A stretch of 64,000 nt of DNA, taken from assembly GCF_002443255.2 (NCBI RefSeq), contig NW_019211456.1, positions 18,089,557 through 18,153,556 of the forward strand, given 5' to 3'. The position numbers were made by a program, and so were the translations under genes. Position 1 is the stretch's first letter. Every line of letters begins with the position of its first letter. Source of the DNA: Varroa destructor. Lineage: Eukaryota; Arthropoda; Arachnida; Mesostigmata; Varroidae. Positions 38,368 to 50,969 of the stretch are shown one piece after another. Under the pieces are notes generated by a model. It was given only the letters and a program-made list of their open reading frames with translations, did no database searches and was not told where the DNA came from.

Positions 38368-41300
38368 ATGAGAAACGATGTGGGTGATCCTACAGTATAT
38401 TGCAATTTTATTGACCGATCAGTTGATAGATGCATAGAACTGGAACGTTGTTCCCTATGTTAAAACTGCCTTAGGCTTCTTTGCCACTTCGGATAGTTTT
38501 AACTAAACTAATTCTATCGCTATTTACATGACATAATATTTAATAATAAACAGGATTTCAAGCACTATTCAACAGTAGATACGTTAATCTAACAACGTCT
38601 GAGCAGTACGGACAATAAAAACCATCGAGGGCCACTTAAACGACATACATAAAGGATACTCACCATACAATGTTCATCGTAGAACTAAGTGTGCACACTT
38701 AAGTGAAGTGTCTGAGTACAATTGTGTTTTTCGGTGTACACCTTATTAATGTGCAACGTACAGCATATTAAAACATCAAACTATGTACACTGGTGCAAGG
38801 CCGAGTTTGTGGTGGCCATGTGTGTTTATTATTACGTTATTTGAATAGCCTGGCCATTTGTAGTACTTCGTAGGGCTTCCTACATCATACAGGGTGATTT
38901 TTGTCATTTTCCTGCTAAGGCTTTTAGGTTCTTTGAGGTCTTTGAGAAGTTAGCAAACGACACTTGAGGTCACTTATTAGTCATGTACTGAGGGTACGTC
39001 TGCACCAATGAAGACGTAAATAATGCTCACGGTTTTGCAGTAATGTTAGTGTATTTTCTGACAGACACAAAAACAAACGTCTATTTATCTGTACCGTTAT
39101 ATTAGTGCTGATTGAACCGTTATAATCGTTATTATAATTATATAATAATTCATATGATTGGACGAGTATATATGTATGCACACAATCGGCTGTAGGTCGT
39201 TGAAGCATTAGAATGGTAAAGCAAAAGTAAGTCTTTTTTTTACTACTAATTTTTAAGAAAAAAAAAACTAAGAAAAAAATATTCGGGTACATCGAATAAG
39301 CCCCACATTGCCAGTGAAAGCGTCTATTAAAGAAGACTTTAATTCGTTTATCCGGCATAGATCGCAACGAATCAGACCGGACTCCTTGTGCCGCAAAATA
39401 AAGCCTGCAGTCGAATATATTAACAGTAATGTACCTATCAATGTTCACAATTGAAGTGGATAGACCTTTCCGTGTTATTGCGTCATAGGCCGTCTTTATT
39501 TCTTTGGCCAATCCTTTTCTTTCGTAAAAACAACTCAATAACGACCTAAATAAGGCACTAATAAGCATCAACTAAAACCGTTATATCCAAGCGTTTCTAT
39601 ATTCACAGCTTCTTTTTGCTTTGGAAGCTTTGGAATGGCAGAGCTCCCGCAAAAACTGTGACGACCACGATTTTGCGCCAGCTAACGTAAAGCAGTATTA
39701 TCATTACATTAAGACAACACATGGTTCTCTTTGTTTTTAGAGATTAAATTTACGGTAGCATATGCAAAGTAAGTTAGAAAATGGCACCCGCTATCGGTGG
39801 TCGACATTTGGTTTGTTGGCCCGCGTCACGTGATTTGAAAAATATAGTCTGCAACTTGAACTTGTTTTGGCAGGATGCTCGAGATTAGCACCAGCTGGTA
39901 CTAACGAGCGGGGATAGACGCCGTACTGAATCTTGTGTATGGAATGGAGCGTTTGCAAACATTACATAGAACGAGAGATTCGTGTGTAATTTTTTGTGTA
40001 AAAAAACGAAGTGTAATTGCAGTAAGACGATCAGCGAAACGAGAAGTGCTAGCTATAAGTCACTCGTGGATTGGTGTTGAATAGCAGGAGTACGCTATCT
40101 TGGATAACGATAGCAAACAGACCGCGCAATTGTACGCCCTGTATTTGGTATTGTCCATTAGTTGTATGTACGTGTATTTGGGGTCACAAAAAAGTGAAAA
40201 GCAGCAAAAATGTATTCTACGATATATATGTGATGACAAACTAATGATCGAAGGCACGTTCATTGCGTCGGACTAGAACAAAATGTCGCATGGAATACTA
40301 AAACGTTAATCAAAGCGTTTTCGTTAGGCGCTTAACAACGCACCGAACTATGCTCAATGTGACACGTTTTTTTTTACCTAGTAGATCTTCGTGTTTGCCC
40401 CACTAATAATGTACAACGTTTACCTTTTCAATAAGCATCAGTTACCGTTTGTCCTATTTGAAATGTTAGCTGTTGATTGAAAGGTAAAGAAACAGCATCA
40501 CCGATAAGCGTGTGCGATCATCCACAACGCGATGGTTACTGCAGTTGATTTGCTCAGATGCCTTTCAGGTTCATTACCTTCTGATCAACGTTAAGTGGAA
40601 TCATCATTCCGTCATCTAAAAGTATTTTTGCCAGCCGTCATACCTAGCTGTCGGACGCACGAGAGGATGGCAATCGTGGGTGGTTTGAACATGTCGCTGT
40701 TGCTTTTAGCCCGTGTGTGGATAAAGGATAAAATCCTGGAATAACAAGGCTGTTCGACGTAGGCTTAGAAGGGCTGCGATTATCCAGTCGCAGGGTTTTT
40801 GCTTCATCCCATTTTTTGTACAGCTTAGGTATCACGATGCATTGACTTACGGGCTTGAGTGACGACCAAAACCTACTGTTCCTTCCTTGGTGTACCAGCT
40901 TCGGTCGAGAGTTGGCGATTTGCAATGAACTCCTTGTTCGTCGTATTGGACTGCCACTTTAGTGACGCGCTGTTGCAATCCACAGCTTGATCGCTGGTAA
41001 AAAAAGACTACGTTACGCAACAGTGTCCCCTCTACCTTTGAAATCATAGCGGTAGAACGCAACGATGACACATGATAGACTGCGAATACTGCCGAGACGA
41101 CTGCTACTGGGTCGGTATGCCCAATAGACGGTGGACTGATTTGAAGTGCTTCTCAGATTAACGTCTGACGTTGGTCAATCTTTTTTTTTGTCTATGAACT
41201 GTTCACTTCCAGCTGCATTTGTTACCCGTAACGTTGTTCCTTTTTTCCTACTGAAAGATAATCGAAGATACTGAAGCCTAGATGCTTGCTTACCTTACGT

Positions 41301-41801
41301 AAAATCGGTAACACTCGCTGTTGTTAATGTTGCACGAAGGTTAGTGTGTTTTATTGTCATAATGAACATCAGATACAACGAATGATTGGCCGCATGTCTT
41401 TTAACCGTATTTTTATCTATCTGATTTACGCACAAAATGTTTGCTTGAAGGGAATCCCCTTGAAGGTTGCTACGCCACAGCTAGAACATGGATCACTTTA
41501 ACAACGATTTAGATTTATCCTCAAGCTATAATTTTCACTTCATGGCTGTTTGGGCACTGTACAATGGAGTCTATGTAGTTTGCGAAGGCTCGAAAGAACC
41601 GCACTGGAAGCCGTATGTCATTCTCCCTGTTGAAATTAGTTTAAAGATGAATCACATTAAAGACTGAGCGAATTCAAGAACTTAACATAAAAGCTCGCTC
41701 AAATAACACTTCTTATCTTGTCAATTTTCTCGAACACTCGCCTATGTAAAACAAATTTACCCTATCTCATATTTACGATCCGGTAGTGACAGCAACAATA
41801 T

Positions 41802-41829
41802 CAATATTAATAACACAATATTAATAACA
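41802..41829. repeat. Tandem duplication of 14 bases
   Basis: CAATATTAATAACA occurs at 41802-41815 and again at 41816-41829 with no gap and no mismatch. Confidence 0.9.
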
Positions 41830-43800
41830 AACCTTAGGAAACATTATTTATTTTGTTTTTTATTAAGCTGCGAGCTTTAAGTTCAGTGAAGTTATGGATC
41901 CGACCGTACAACGTCGATGAATGGTAAATTCCCTATTAGAATTTCGACTCTGTTTTGTCTTAATGGCACGTTAAAATTTGTCTTTAGCGCTACCAGTTAC
42001 AGGATACTTTACAGCGGATAAAGACAAACATGATCATTATCGCAGAAATGCTTCAATTTTATTTTACTCAGACACTGTCCGTGTCCACAATTAATATCCC
42101 ATTGCAAAATTTTTGGAGCATTTGTAGAAAGAAGCGCAGCCTTTCGTTGCGTAAAAACCAGCGCATCTATATATCGACCCAGTTACTGATGCAACTCTAA
42201 TTGTTCTGCATTATACGTCACGTTTTCTACAGATGTCATTTAGCGTAGATCTAAATATTGACAAACCATGTTGACGTGGAGAAAATAGCCAACTGTACAT
42301 CTTTAGGTAAAAATGGTGCTTTATTTTGTTGCGACTGCGGCGACTGAACAGACTCTTCTCCTCAAGTATTTTTCTTTTAATCGATGTTGGCTAATAATAA
42401 ATTCGTTCAAGATCAAATCTTTCGGCCCTATACTGACCAGTTCTATTTACTGTGAAGCGTGTCTCCCTGTTCTCGAGGTGTTTTCTGCATCGCTTATCCG
42501 ACATTCAGCTGAAAGCAGAACGTCCTCTTTCTCCTCGGGAGAGGGATGCTGGCTCCGATACCAGCGTGTCTGGTATATTTTGGCGCCTTTCTGGGCCTGG
42601 CGAAGGGTAGCCCGCATTGTCGCAGCTATCATACACAGTTGTTTAAATGTTACGGCGCCAGCATGCAGCGATCAACCCGCCATGGCTATGTTGTCCGTTA
42701 CGAAAGTAACTTACGGTTATTGTAGTACCAACACGAAGGTTTTTATATTCGTAGTAGTCCTTTGATCCTAGTGAAATTTTAATGGAAAAACAAAGACAAT
42801 CCTAATTGGAAAGTAATCGTGTGTGAGCACCAGTTTGTGGATATAACATTATCACATCACAATCATTGGATATTTGTGTCAACCTTTGGATACTATGCTT
42901 ATTCCACCTGTCGTTCAATTACGACCTAGCAAACCGTCAAAAAACATATTTTGAAATAACGCGAATTGTTGCTTTTGTGCTCAAAGTTCGTTTGTTCTCG
43001 CCTTGCTATTTGGTTTACTTAGCGTTTCATCGTGGAAAAATTCTACACTTTTGCCGAGACATGCAAAAGCCGTTGTAGAGTTTCGACCTCGAACTGATAA
43101 TTGAGTTCGATAAAATCACTAGATTGAGCGTCCGTCCTCCATTAGCTACTCACATGCTAAGCGACCCTCGGATCTGCTGCTCAATGTGATCGGTTAAATG
43201 CAGAGTTTCGAAAAGCAAGATTAACGCTAATCGTTCAACACAAAATATTTCGTAGTTCTGCAGTTCACCCCTTGCAATACTCACTCGTGCAAGCTGAAAC
43301 AGGAACAGAACGCTGCCATAGATTAGAAAGTTCACAAAAGCGGGTTGAAAAGACCTACTGTGTGGTTACTTCTGTAGCTCACCTCATTGCCTTCAGCGAT
43401 TCGGTATCCTCCGCAGTGGAACTAGAAGGATTCTAGCTACTATTGTATTGTTAACGACCAAAACTGAACGCTGAATCGAACCTGGGTTGTTGCGCACTTT
43501 CGTCCATCTTTGCTTCTTTTCGCCGAATAGGCTTCTGGATATGCTCAGTCGGTCTGTTCTTCAGTATCTAAATCGGCTAACGATTGAAAGCACTGAAGGC
43601 CAAGGGACTCCTAGTTTTTCTCGGCTGCCTAACTGATCAAAAAACCTTTTGAATCTGCTCAGTTTGTTCGCCAGCAGGACTGAGGTTAGGTTGCGTTTAT
43701 GCAGCTCTTGGCTTGCCTGCCAGCAACAAACTAGATTTTGTTGAATGTCGTTTGTTGGGCGGTATCATTTGCCAACTTCTGAGACGTTGAATAGGACAGC

Positions 43801-44982
43801 ATGACGCATGGAATGGATTATCTAAGGCATAGTTTCACTCTACCTAACAACAGGAAGAAGGCTCGGTACCCGCCGAACCTTAGTAACGAAGTGTCATCAA
43901 AGGCTATACCGATTGGTTCAGCCAAAATGAAAGCTCAGGCACACAAGGTGAAGACGTTGAGACACGGCGATTCGGACCTACTAATCGGAGACCGTCTTGA
44001 GGATATCTACGCAACGAATTTCCGCAGGCAAGTTCCTGATTTTTACGGGGGCAACTATGAAATCGAAGTTCAACAGCAATCCCAACAGCAGCAACATTCA
44101 TGGCTTGTTAAGAAACCAGCGAACGTAGCGTTGGATGACAACTTTTTATCAGTGTCCAACAGCGATATTTCAGTGGTATCGGACTATGGCAGTGGAGGCA
44201 GCGAGTTCGACGTCCCGTTCCGGCGCAGCGGCAGGTCAACCCTGTACGCCACGTTCCGAAGGGGGAAGAAGAAGCTCTTCAAGCCCGATAAGCCTGTCGT
44301 AGGTAGCTTGAGTGCCACTGTAATCAGTGACTCGAGACGCTCGTCGACATCGACAGTGCTCTCGAGTGGGACCGGCAGTCTACCTGAATCGCCCCCGGAG
44401 TCGGAAAGCGGTAGTCAAATTTACGTAACAATCAGCCGGTGCACTTCGAAAAGAAGAGAGGCCTTGCCTCCATGGTTGTCGGATACGTCCACCAGTTTGC
44501 CTACAACCCCCTCGCTCGAGTTGGCTCCGATATTCAAAGAGCCGCCCCCCTTTGTGCAACCACCAGCCAGCCGAGTCGGCAGTCTCGAAGATCTCCACCA
44601 AACCTCCGACGATACGAGCTCGGTGAAAAGCTTTGCTAGCTCGACATCGGCATCGACCTATTCGAATCCCAAGGAAATCACCTACTTACGGCCAGCGATG
44701 CTTGGTTCAGGTCCACTGCAACCGTCGCCAGCCAACCACCATTCAATGCCCTGGCAGAATAACAATAGCGTCGTGTACAAAAGTGCCGAAGAGCTCTGCA
44801 GCACAATGTGCTCGTGTAGAGATCGATGCTGCCCTGCCATAGCTGGCTATCGGGTGCGCGCATGCAAAACCATGGAGCCACTGTGGGAAAGCGAAGATGG
44901 CCAGGTTCAGCTTCGAAACAACGAAAAACACAAGTGGTATGACGCTCGAAAGGTGAAACACAAAAGTTGCCCTGCTTTCCAG
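43801..44982 (+). CDS. Unrecognised 394-codon first coding exon (possible alternative NAV start or separate nested gene)
   Basis: The longest open frame in the window. It starts at ATG 43801 with A at -3, and an in-frame TAG at 43792-43794 rules out reading further upstream. It ends in phase 0 at CTTTCCAG|GTGAGG; reading on stops within six codons. The predicted 394 residues have a basic N terminus (NNRKKARYPP near 16-25), LRHGDSDLLIGDRLEDIY (53-70), a Gln run (91-98), a basic patch STLYATFRRGKKKLF (146-160), long Ser-rich stretches (179-206 and 273-288), a Pro-rich part (233-256), a Cys cluster (Cys333, 337, 339, 343, 344, 355, 390) and a basic end. No signal peptide or membrane segment is seen. 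I do not recognise the protein. Its phase-0 donor can join the same downstream exon as NAV exon G, so an alternative first exon is plausible. If it is internal, AATAG at 43794 would be its acceptor, but the tract before that is weak. Confidence 0.8.
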
Positions 44983-47900
44983 GTGAGGAATTTTATATGA
45001 GTTCTCTTAATAGTACTACGTATCGATACAATATGCTTGTGACAGGTACAGTGTCGTCGTATCAGAATACATAGACATAGTGAAAGGATAACAAGTGCTT
45101 TAATATCATTTGATAATATTCTTGTTATTATACTAGATTGCCGCTGCTACCACGATATAGGGATAAGTTTGTTTGTGTGGTCAATCAATGCCGTCCCTAT
45201 GGCCGTTGCTATTGTCACTGCTGTCAGAATGACGTTAGGCTTTTTCCGCTCTTCTCTTACGCTCATGTGCTGTCTGATCCGATAATAAGGGTCCATCTAT
45301 TCGTCGGTCATTGGAAGTGCCGGTGACGCCATCATGACGCTAGTGCGCCGCGATAAACGGCTTTGAACACAACAAATACATAATCTTGGAGACCATAGGG
45401 CAAAGGCGGCAACAGCAACAAAAATATTATAAAGGGAAAAACAGAGGAAAAGAGCGACCGGATGAAAGGGGACGCGTCAGATGAAGCAGCCGTCCTGTCC
45501 GATCGCGCATGATCAATGGAAACCTCAGAAAAGACTGAATAACCCCTGTCGAATATTTTCAGCTGACAATTCGGCTAAACAGCAGAGAAATGGGTTCGTT
45601 GCGGGAAAAAATGTAGCACACGAAACGTTTATTGATTTAAATGTTTAGTGCTGCATGTTCCACAGACCGTCCATGATGGTTTATTTGAGTAAAAACTGGA
45701 CGCAAATTATACAATACGGCGCTATAAAACGAGAATATTGCGCTACTGAAATTTGCCATCACCGCGAACCGTAACAACAACAATAACATAATCATTTGCC
45801 TATCGTCGGATGGACAAGTTATTTAATTGGATGCTGTACACGTTTTATATATGAGTCTCCACTCGTAGTTAGCTCTTTGTTGAGCCACTATAGAACAGTT
45901 GCATTTCTAGAACGAAAATGTTGGTTTATTCTTGACGTTCGAATGAGTATCCGGCCACTGTAAATAAAAGCAAGAGTTTCAATAACACGGGAATTGTTGG
46001 CAGTGTGCGCGTCACTTCGTGTACTTAGTTGATTAGCGGACAGTTGGACCATTGAGGACAGATCGTCTGAACATCGCATGGAAGGGCAGGCCCGCCATAT
46101 AGCATTGTTACTACGATCACCGAAGGAAGCGCGTCAGCAGAGCAATACTAATCGTTGCGTCAAGTTAAGCACAATAAGTATATCACGGCAGCCTTCAGCC
46201 ATGGGACCCTATTCATACCCAGTTCTTTTTCCTGTCAGTCGCCTATTATGCAACGTGCTAATGAGTAAACCTTTCCAGCAATTGAATGGCCAGCCGCTCC
46301 TCTTTGCTATTTGAGGTAGGTTGTGATACAACGCTGCAGGCTGGTCAGCACAGATCGAAAACAGTAGCAGAAGTAGCAGGCAATTCAAGGAGCCGTGTGA
46401 ACTTCCTTCGTTCTGAAGCCGGCTTAACCACGGTAGAATCGGGCCCGTAAGGATCGCGCTATTGTAGTCGTCGTCGGCGCTGCTCATAGCTGATGTAGGT
46501 AGGCGCCGCGCCACATCGCATACCTGTGAGCTCGAACCTTCACAAACTGTCGCGGAAAACAGGGTTCCGATATCTGTATAGGCCAACCACGCAGTGAAAT
46601 AATGCTCTTCATTGTTGTTGCAATAAACGTTCTTGGCATGCATCACCGTTGGTGGGTATCGGGAAACATTTCGTTCAAGTTAACGACCGCTACCGCACAG
46701 AAACGATTGTGGAAGTGGTACTCGTGCACGATATATTTCCGAAATAGCAACAACATCCTCCACAACAATGAGTCAAAGAAGACTCCAGAGATCTAGCACG
46801 TGCAGAGATAGGAATCTAACGGAAAAGTTAGTCAAAATTAAAATGAAAAAGCTTAGATCTACGCAAGTGCGGAGTCCAAGAGTCACCAGGTCGACCCTAC
46901 CGATTAATCACATAACATATAATCATAACATTTACATTTGTGCGTCGCCTAGCTTAGATCTTGGCAAGATTAGGCCGGCATCCATCAGTTGATGGACGGA
47001 CGTATGCTCATTCCGTTTCCGTAATTTTAAACCAAAAGGCAATAGGACTACGGGGAAAAACATGGTGGATCTATTGAGGTTTGTTTAAAGGCACAACATT
47101 CATAAGCGGCGACAGTCGTCAATAATGAGCGCTGTAGGAAATAGCTGGAACAAGAACGAGCCGCAGACCAACCGTTGATGTTGCAGCCTTCTATTAAACC
47201 GTCTTGAACGGTCGCGTACATCCGATCATCTACAATCTGCTTCGCTATTCATCGTATAGTGAATTAACTATTGAGTTAGATAGAGACATAGGTTGCTGCA
47301 GTGACAGTAGCGATATTCTGGGGGTTTAGTGCTAGTTGTGGTGCATTGGCTGGCCTCCTATTGTTGTTATAGGTGGTTAAAATCTGCTAGATCAGTAAAT
47401 GAAAAACCTTGTTCTGCAGTTAACCTGTTTAATTTTCTGGCTACTGCTTGTTTTGTTAGAGGATTCGTGTAGTCAGTACTAGGAGAGGGCTTAATTTATA
47501 CATTTGATTCGAACTATATCAAGATGGAATAGAACCAGCTACTCTTCCTAGCTGTGTTTCCATTTTGTTGTTATTGCTTTAAAGAAACTGTGTTTGTGAG
47601 ACATGATTTGGAAAATAAATATTTCCCTTTACCGAATCCTTTAAAATGATCGAGAGTTCGTTGGATACTCCACTTAATATGTAATTGCCGTGATAACAAA
47701 CGTCACTAGATATTTTTTTCAAAAGCTTTTAGTAGGCTGTCTTCAGCATTCTTGCAAAACTGGTATTATGAAGAACAAACCCGGCAATGATTGCCATGAC
47801 TATTTTCGGTGTCGACAATAGAGGTGTAGACTGTTTACGATTTCGATAATCTTCAGACTAAAGCAGCAGACATAACTGCTGATCGTTGTTGCGACTGCTA

Positions 47901-49344
47901 CCCTTAAACAAAGTCAAGCTCAGTCGATAAACGAGGCCAGACGCTATAATTACTGCTGTTGCTGATCGAAACAGACGTTCTGTATTTCTATCATTCATAA
48001 GTTAACTTACCAGATCTCGTCCCATCAAACAAAAGGATAGTTAGTAATATCTAAAAAACTGAAAAGGAAAACGAAAAAACTAAGCTGGCAACGAGGATAT
48101 TTATCTGCGGTCGTTTATTCGTACAGCTACCGGCGTTAGCGCTCCTTCACCAAACACTGTTCTATTGACGCTTTTTACGATTCAGCCGTTACGCCGCGGC
48201 ATGTCATGCAAAGCAATGCGACGCCTTATGCCGTTGTGGAGCGGCACTGTTGCGGTTTCATTATTATTATTTGTGATCGGTGGCTTGGCTGGCGGTTACA
48301 CACGCTGTCTCAGTTACGGCCTCCGTTTCATCTACGACCGAGCGTTCGCCTGTTCGGTCAACTCGGTCGACTGTTGTTAGCTTCTGCTTTTGGCGCTCCT
48401 GGGGTGGTGCGAACGACGGTGCAGCCGGCGAAATTTCGCTCTATCCAGGACACCATCAGACGCAGAAGTAGCGGGTGGAGTAGGTACGTTGTTGTTGTAG
48501 CAGCAGGACTCTGCCGGTTAGCTCTTCTGGCTGCTTGTAGGTACTTTTACTGTTGCCGGTCGTAGCAACGGCAGCGGCGATTTCGAAGACGGGTACGCTA
48601 ACGATCGCTTTACTGAGCCGAAAAACCGCGAATCGGGGATTCAGCATTTAACAGCGCTCATCAGAAGGGGTCGACTGGTTCCTGCTTGAAGTCAGCCTTC
48701 AAATCGAAGCTACCGTGTTTCATAGACAGCAATCCCGCAGAAGCAGGCCAGAAGGGGCGGCTGGAGTGAGAAAGCTTCAGAAATGTATCTAAATTACAGT
48801 TGCAATATGAAAACGAAGCAAGGCCTTATTACAGCGCACACAATAGTGTGCGTGGCAGAATTCTGGTGAGGAAGCAATGACCGTGAGAATGAAGGGGGCT
48901 CAAGCACTACAGATACTTTCAACAAAACGTAGTCAATGGGGTTCGACAAAAATCTATCAGCGACAGGAGGCACTTAGCGAAGACTTAGGTAGTACACTGT
49001 CGTTTTGGCCGTCGAAGAATTTTTCATTTAGGGTGTAAATGGGAATAAACGTATGTACACGCTAAATCTTATTGGGAACCGGGCTTGCTTAAATAATCCA
49101 CAATTATTATAATCTATATGTGAGATATTGCTGCAGCACTAGATTTCGCAGCTTCGGCAAATGACGAGTCACGTTAGATAATTTGATGTGAAATATTCTA
49201 CTTGGGCAATATTTATTTTAGAATTATGTCCAGAGACGTCGCATCAAAGTTTAGACCGTCCTTTTTTCTAATTATTTTTAGGTATGTTACACTGTACGGA
49301 GTGAAAAATAAATTCATCCGTAAGTCACTTTTAGAAAAGCTAAC

Positions 49345-49382
49345 ATAGTGGAACCAAGTTAAAATAGTGGAACCAAGTTAAA
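49345..49382. repeat. Tandem duplication of 19 bases
   Basis: ATAGTGGAACCAAGTTAAA at 49345-49363 is repeated exactly at 49364-49382. Confidence 0.9.
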
Positions 49383-49428
49383 ATCGATGACGGCACACAT
49401 GATCATAACTGTTATGACCATTTCTGTC

Positions 49429-49445
49429 TTTTTTTTTTTTTTTTT
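49429..49445. repeat. Poly-T run (17)
   Basis: Seventeen consecutive T bases. It could be the poly-A tail scar of a minus-strand retroposed sequence, but no gene-like body was seen beside it. Confidence 0.85.
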
Positions 49446-49604
49446 CTAAAAACTAAACAGCCCTAACGGATGTATTCCTAATTTGAAGCGTTACATTTAA
49501 TCAGATGCTTTTCGTACGGTCTTTAATGATAAAAACCGAGCCATTTTTTAGAAAGTTTTTCATCGTTTGAAATGGTATTTTTGTTACTGATGCAGACGAA
49601 CAGG

Positions 49605-49645
49605 ACCGTTGTCAGTGTATAACGAGGTTATACATTGACAACGGT
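49605..49645. repeat. Near-perfect hairpin, 19-bp stem, 3-base loop
   Basis: Arm 49605-49623 (ACCGTTGTCAGTGTATAAC) and arm 49627-49645 are reverse complements apart from one position, around the loop GAG. As plus-strand RNA the odd position would be a G-U wobble, so all 19 positions would pair. On the minus strand it would be a C-A mismatch. Confidence 0.88.
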
Positions 49646-50915
49646 ACTTTTCGTTGATACACGTGAAGTGACCGGTCATATATACGACTGTTTCTAAAGC
49701 TATTAATACGCACACGCTTTGCTCAAATACATAGTGTCATCGTTTTGAATGAAGCGATTAATCAATAGCTTATATGATGTCAGAGTTTCCTATTTGAGGG
49801 TTCCCATTCAGTGTTCCTATTGACTATTTGAAGTTCAACCTGTTCCACTCTAGTATGCTTCAAGTGCTTACCACGAGATGAAAGTGCTATTTGACATTTC
49901 ACAAAATGCTTCGCCTCTATACAGGTGATCTTTTTCGTTAACCAGAAATGGCTTCCGCCAATGTTACATCGGCAACGAAACGGATTTGTGGCACGTAAAC
50001 GCGAGCTCGTATTTACTGCTACCTGATCTTTGTAAGTGTTCTGTTTGCCCCCAATGGCTAGCCTTGATGTATTTGCAGGCATGCAAATATCCAGTTAGCA
50101 CGACGAACAAAATATTACTGACTGGTTGCTGTTTACCAAGCTTCCTCGTAATTTTTAGCATAAATATTGAAATGTAATACGTATAAAAGTGTTTTAGGGA
50201 GCCCACCCATGTTTAAATAACCTGAACGTTTTATACGCTAGTTTGAAGTCGTAAGAGATTTGTCGTAATGGACACACACAATACATGTACCAGTTGATTA
50301 AGGGTCATCAGTCCGCCAACAGCACAAAGTAATAGAGCTAAACCTAAAACACCTGTAGATAAATATCAATTCAGGCACTTCTAAAATTAGGCTTTATCTC
50401 GGACTGACTATTTTTAGTAAGCGTGCGAATCAGTTCTTTTACGAGCATTTATCTTGAAGATTCCTAGAGGCACCCGTTGGAATGACTGTTTTCGTTAATT
50501 GATAAGGGCGCTTCGCACACTTTAAAAAAAGCATCGCGAAGTTTACAAGCAAACGCTCTGTCCGCGTACTATTGTTTGTACCAGGTCGTATAGATAGCCT
50601 CCCTTAAATACCGTGCATCAACTAGCCAGCAGACAATTTGCCTGAGGAATAACCTAGGTGGTGGCAACGATGTGGGGCTCTATCTTGCCGTCGCCCCAAT
50701 CGCAAAAATAGTTTCTTCTTGTGTTTACGATAGCATACTGCCAAATTATGCTGCTGTAAAAAACCTCTGTAGCGGTAGAATATAACGGTAAAGTTACGAG
50801 GGTCGACGCTATGCGATGTCGATGCTGTTTGCACAGTGAAACCTTGACTTTCGTCGGCGTGGTATTGTTTTGCTGCCTGTTCCATTCAAGCGTATTCGAT
50901 CTGACCTCCTCTAAT

Positions 50916-50969
50916 GCATATATAGATGTGTATATATATACGTATATATGTGTGTGTATACATACGTAA
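50916..50969. repeat. Mixed AT/GT alternating tract
   Basis: Alternating purine-pyrimidine sequence: AT runs, then GTGTGTGT, then ATACATACG. Such tracts mutate quickly and can adopt left-handed DNA; here it is non-coding. Confidence 0.8.

Larger units (their letters stand above)
15252..43794 (+). other. Very long intron (no supported exon)
   Basis: It starts with the consensus donor GTAAGT and continues about 28.5 kb to the next convincing coding exon. I looked for the expected next NAV segment (AHxVAAFEQSL-like) and did not see it. Open frames here are short, conflict between strands and lack family character. Recognisable contents are simple repeats, a perfect hairpin at 32347-32407, a 14-base tandem duplication at 41802-41829, and one weak candidate alternative exon at 18256-18372. 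No transposon with coding capacity is seen. Small exons could have been missed. Confidence 0.6.

Noticed and set aside
42313..42765. 150-codon plus-strand open frame
   Set aside because: About one frame of this length is expected by chance in 64 kb at this composition. It has no recognisable motif and no good flanking splice sites were noted.
43451..43510. B-box-like GGTTCGATTC on the minus strand
   Set aside because: The bases that should form the T-arm stem do not pair, so it is not a tRNA gene.
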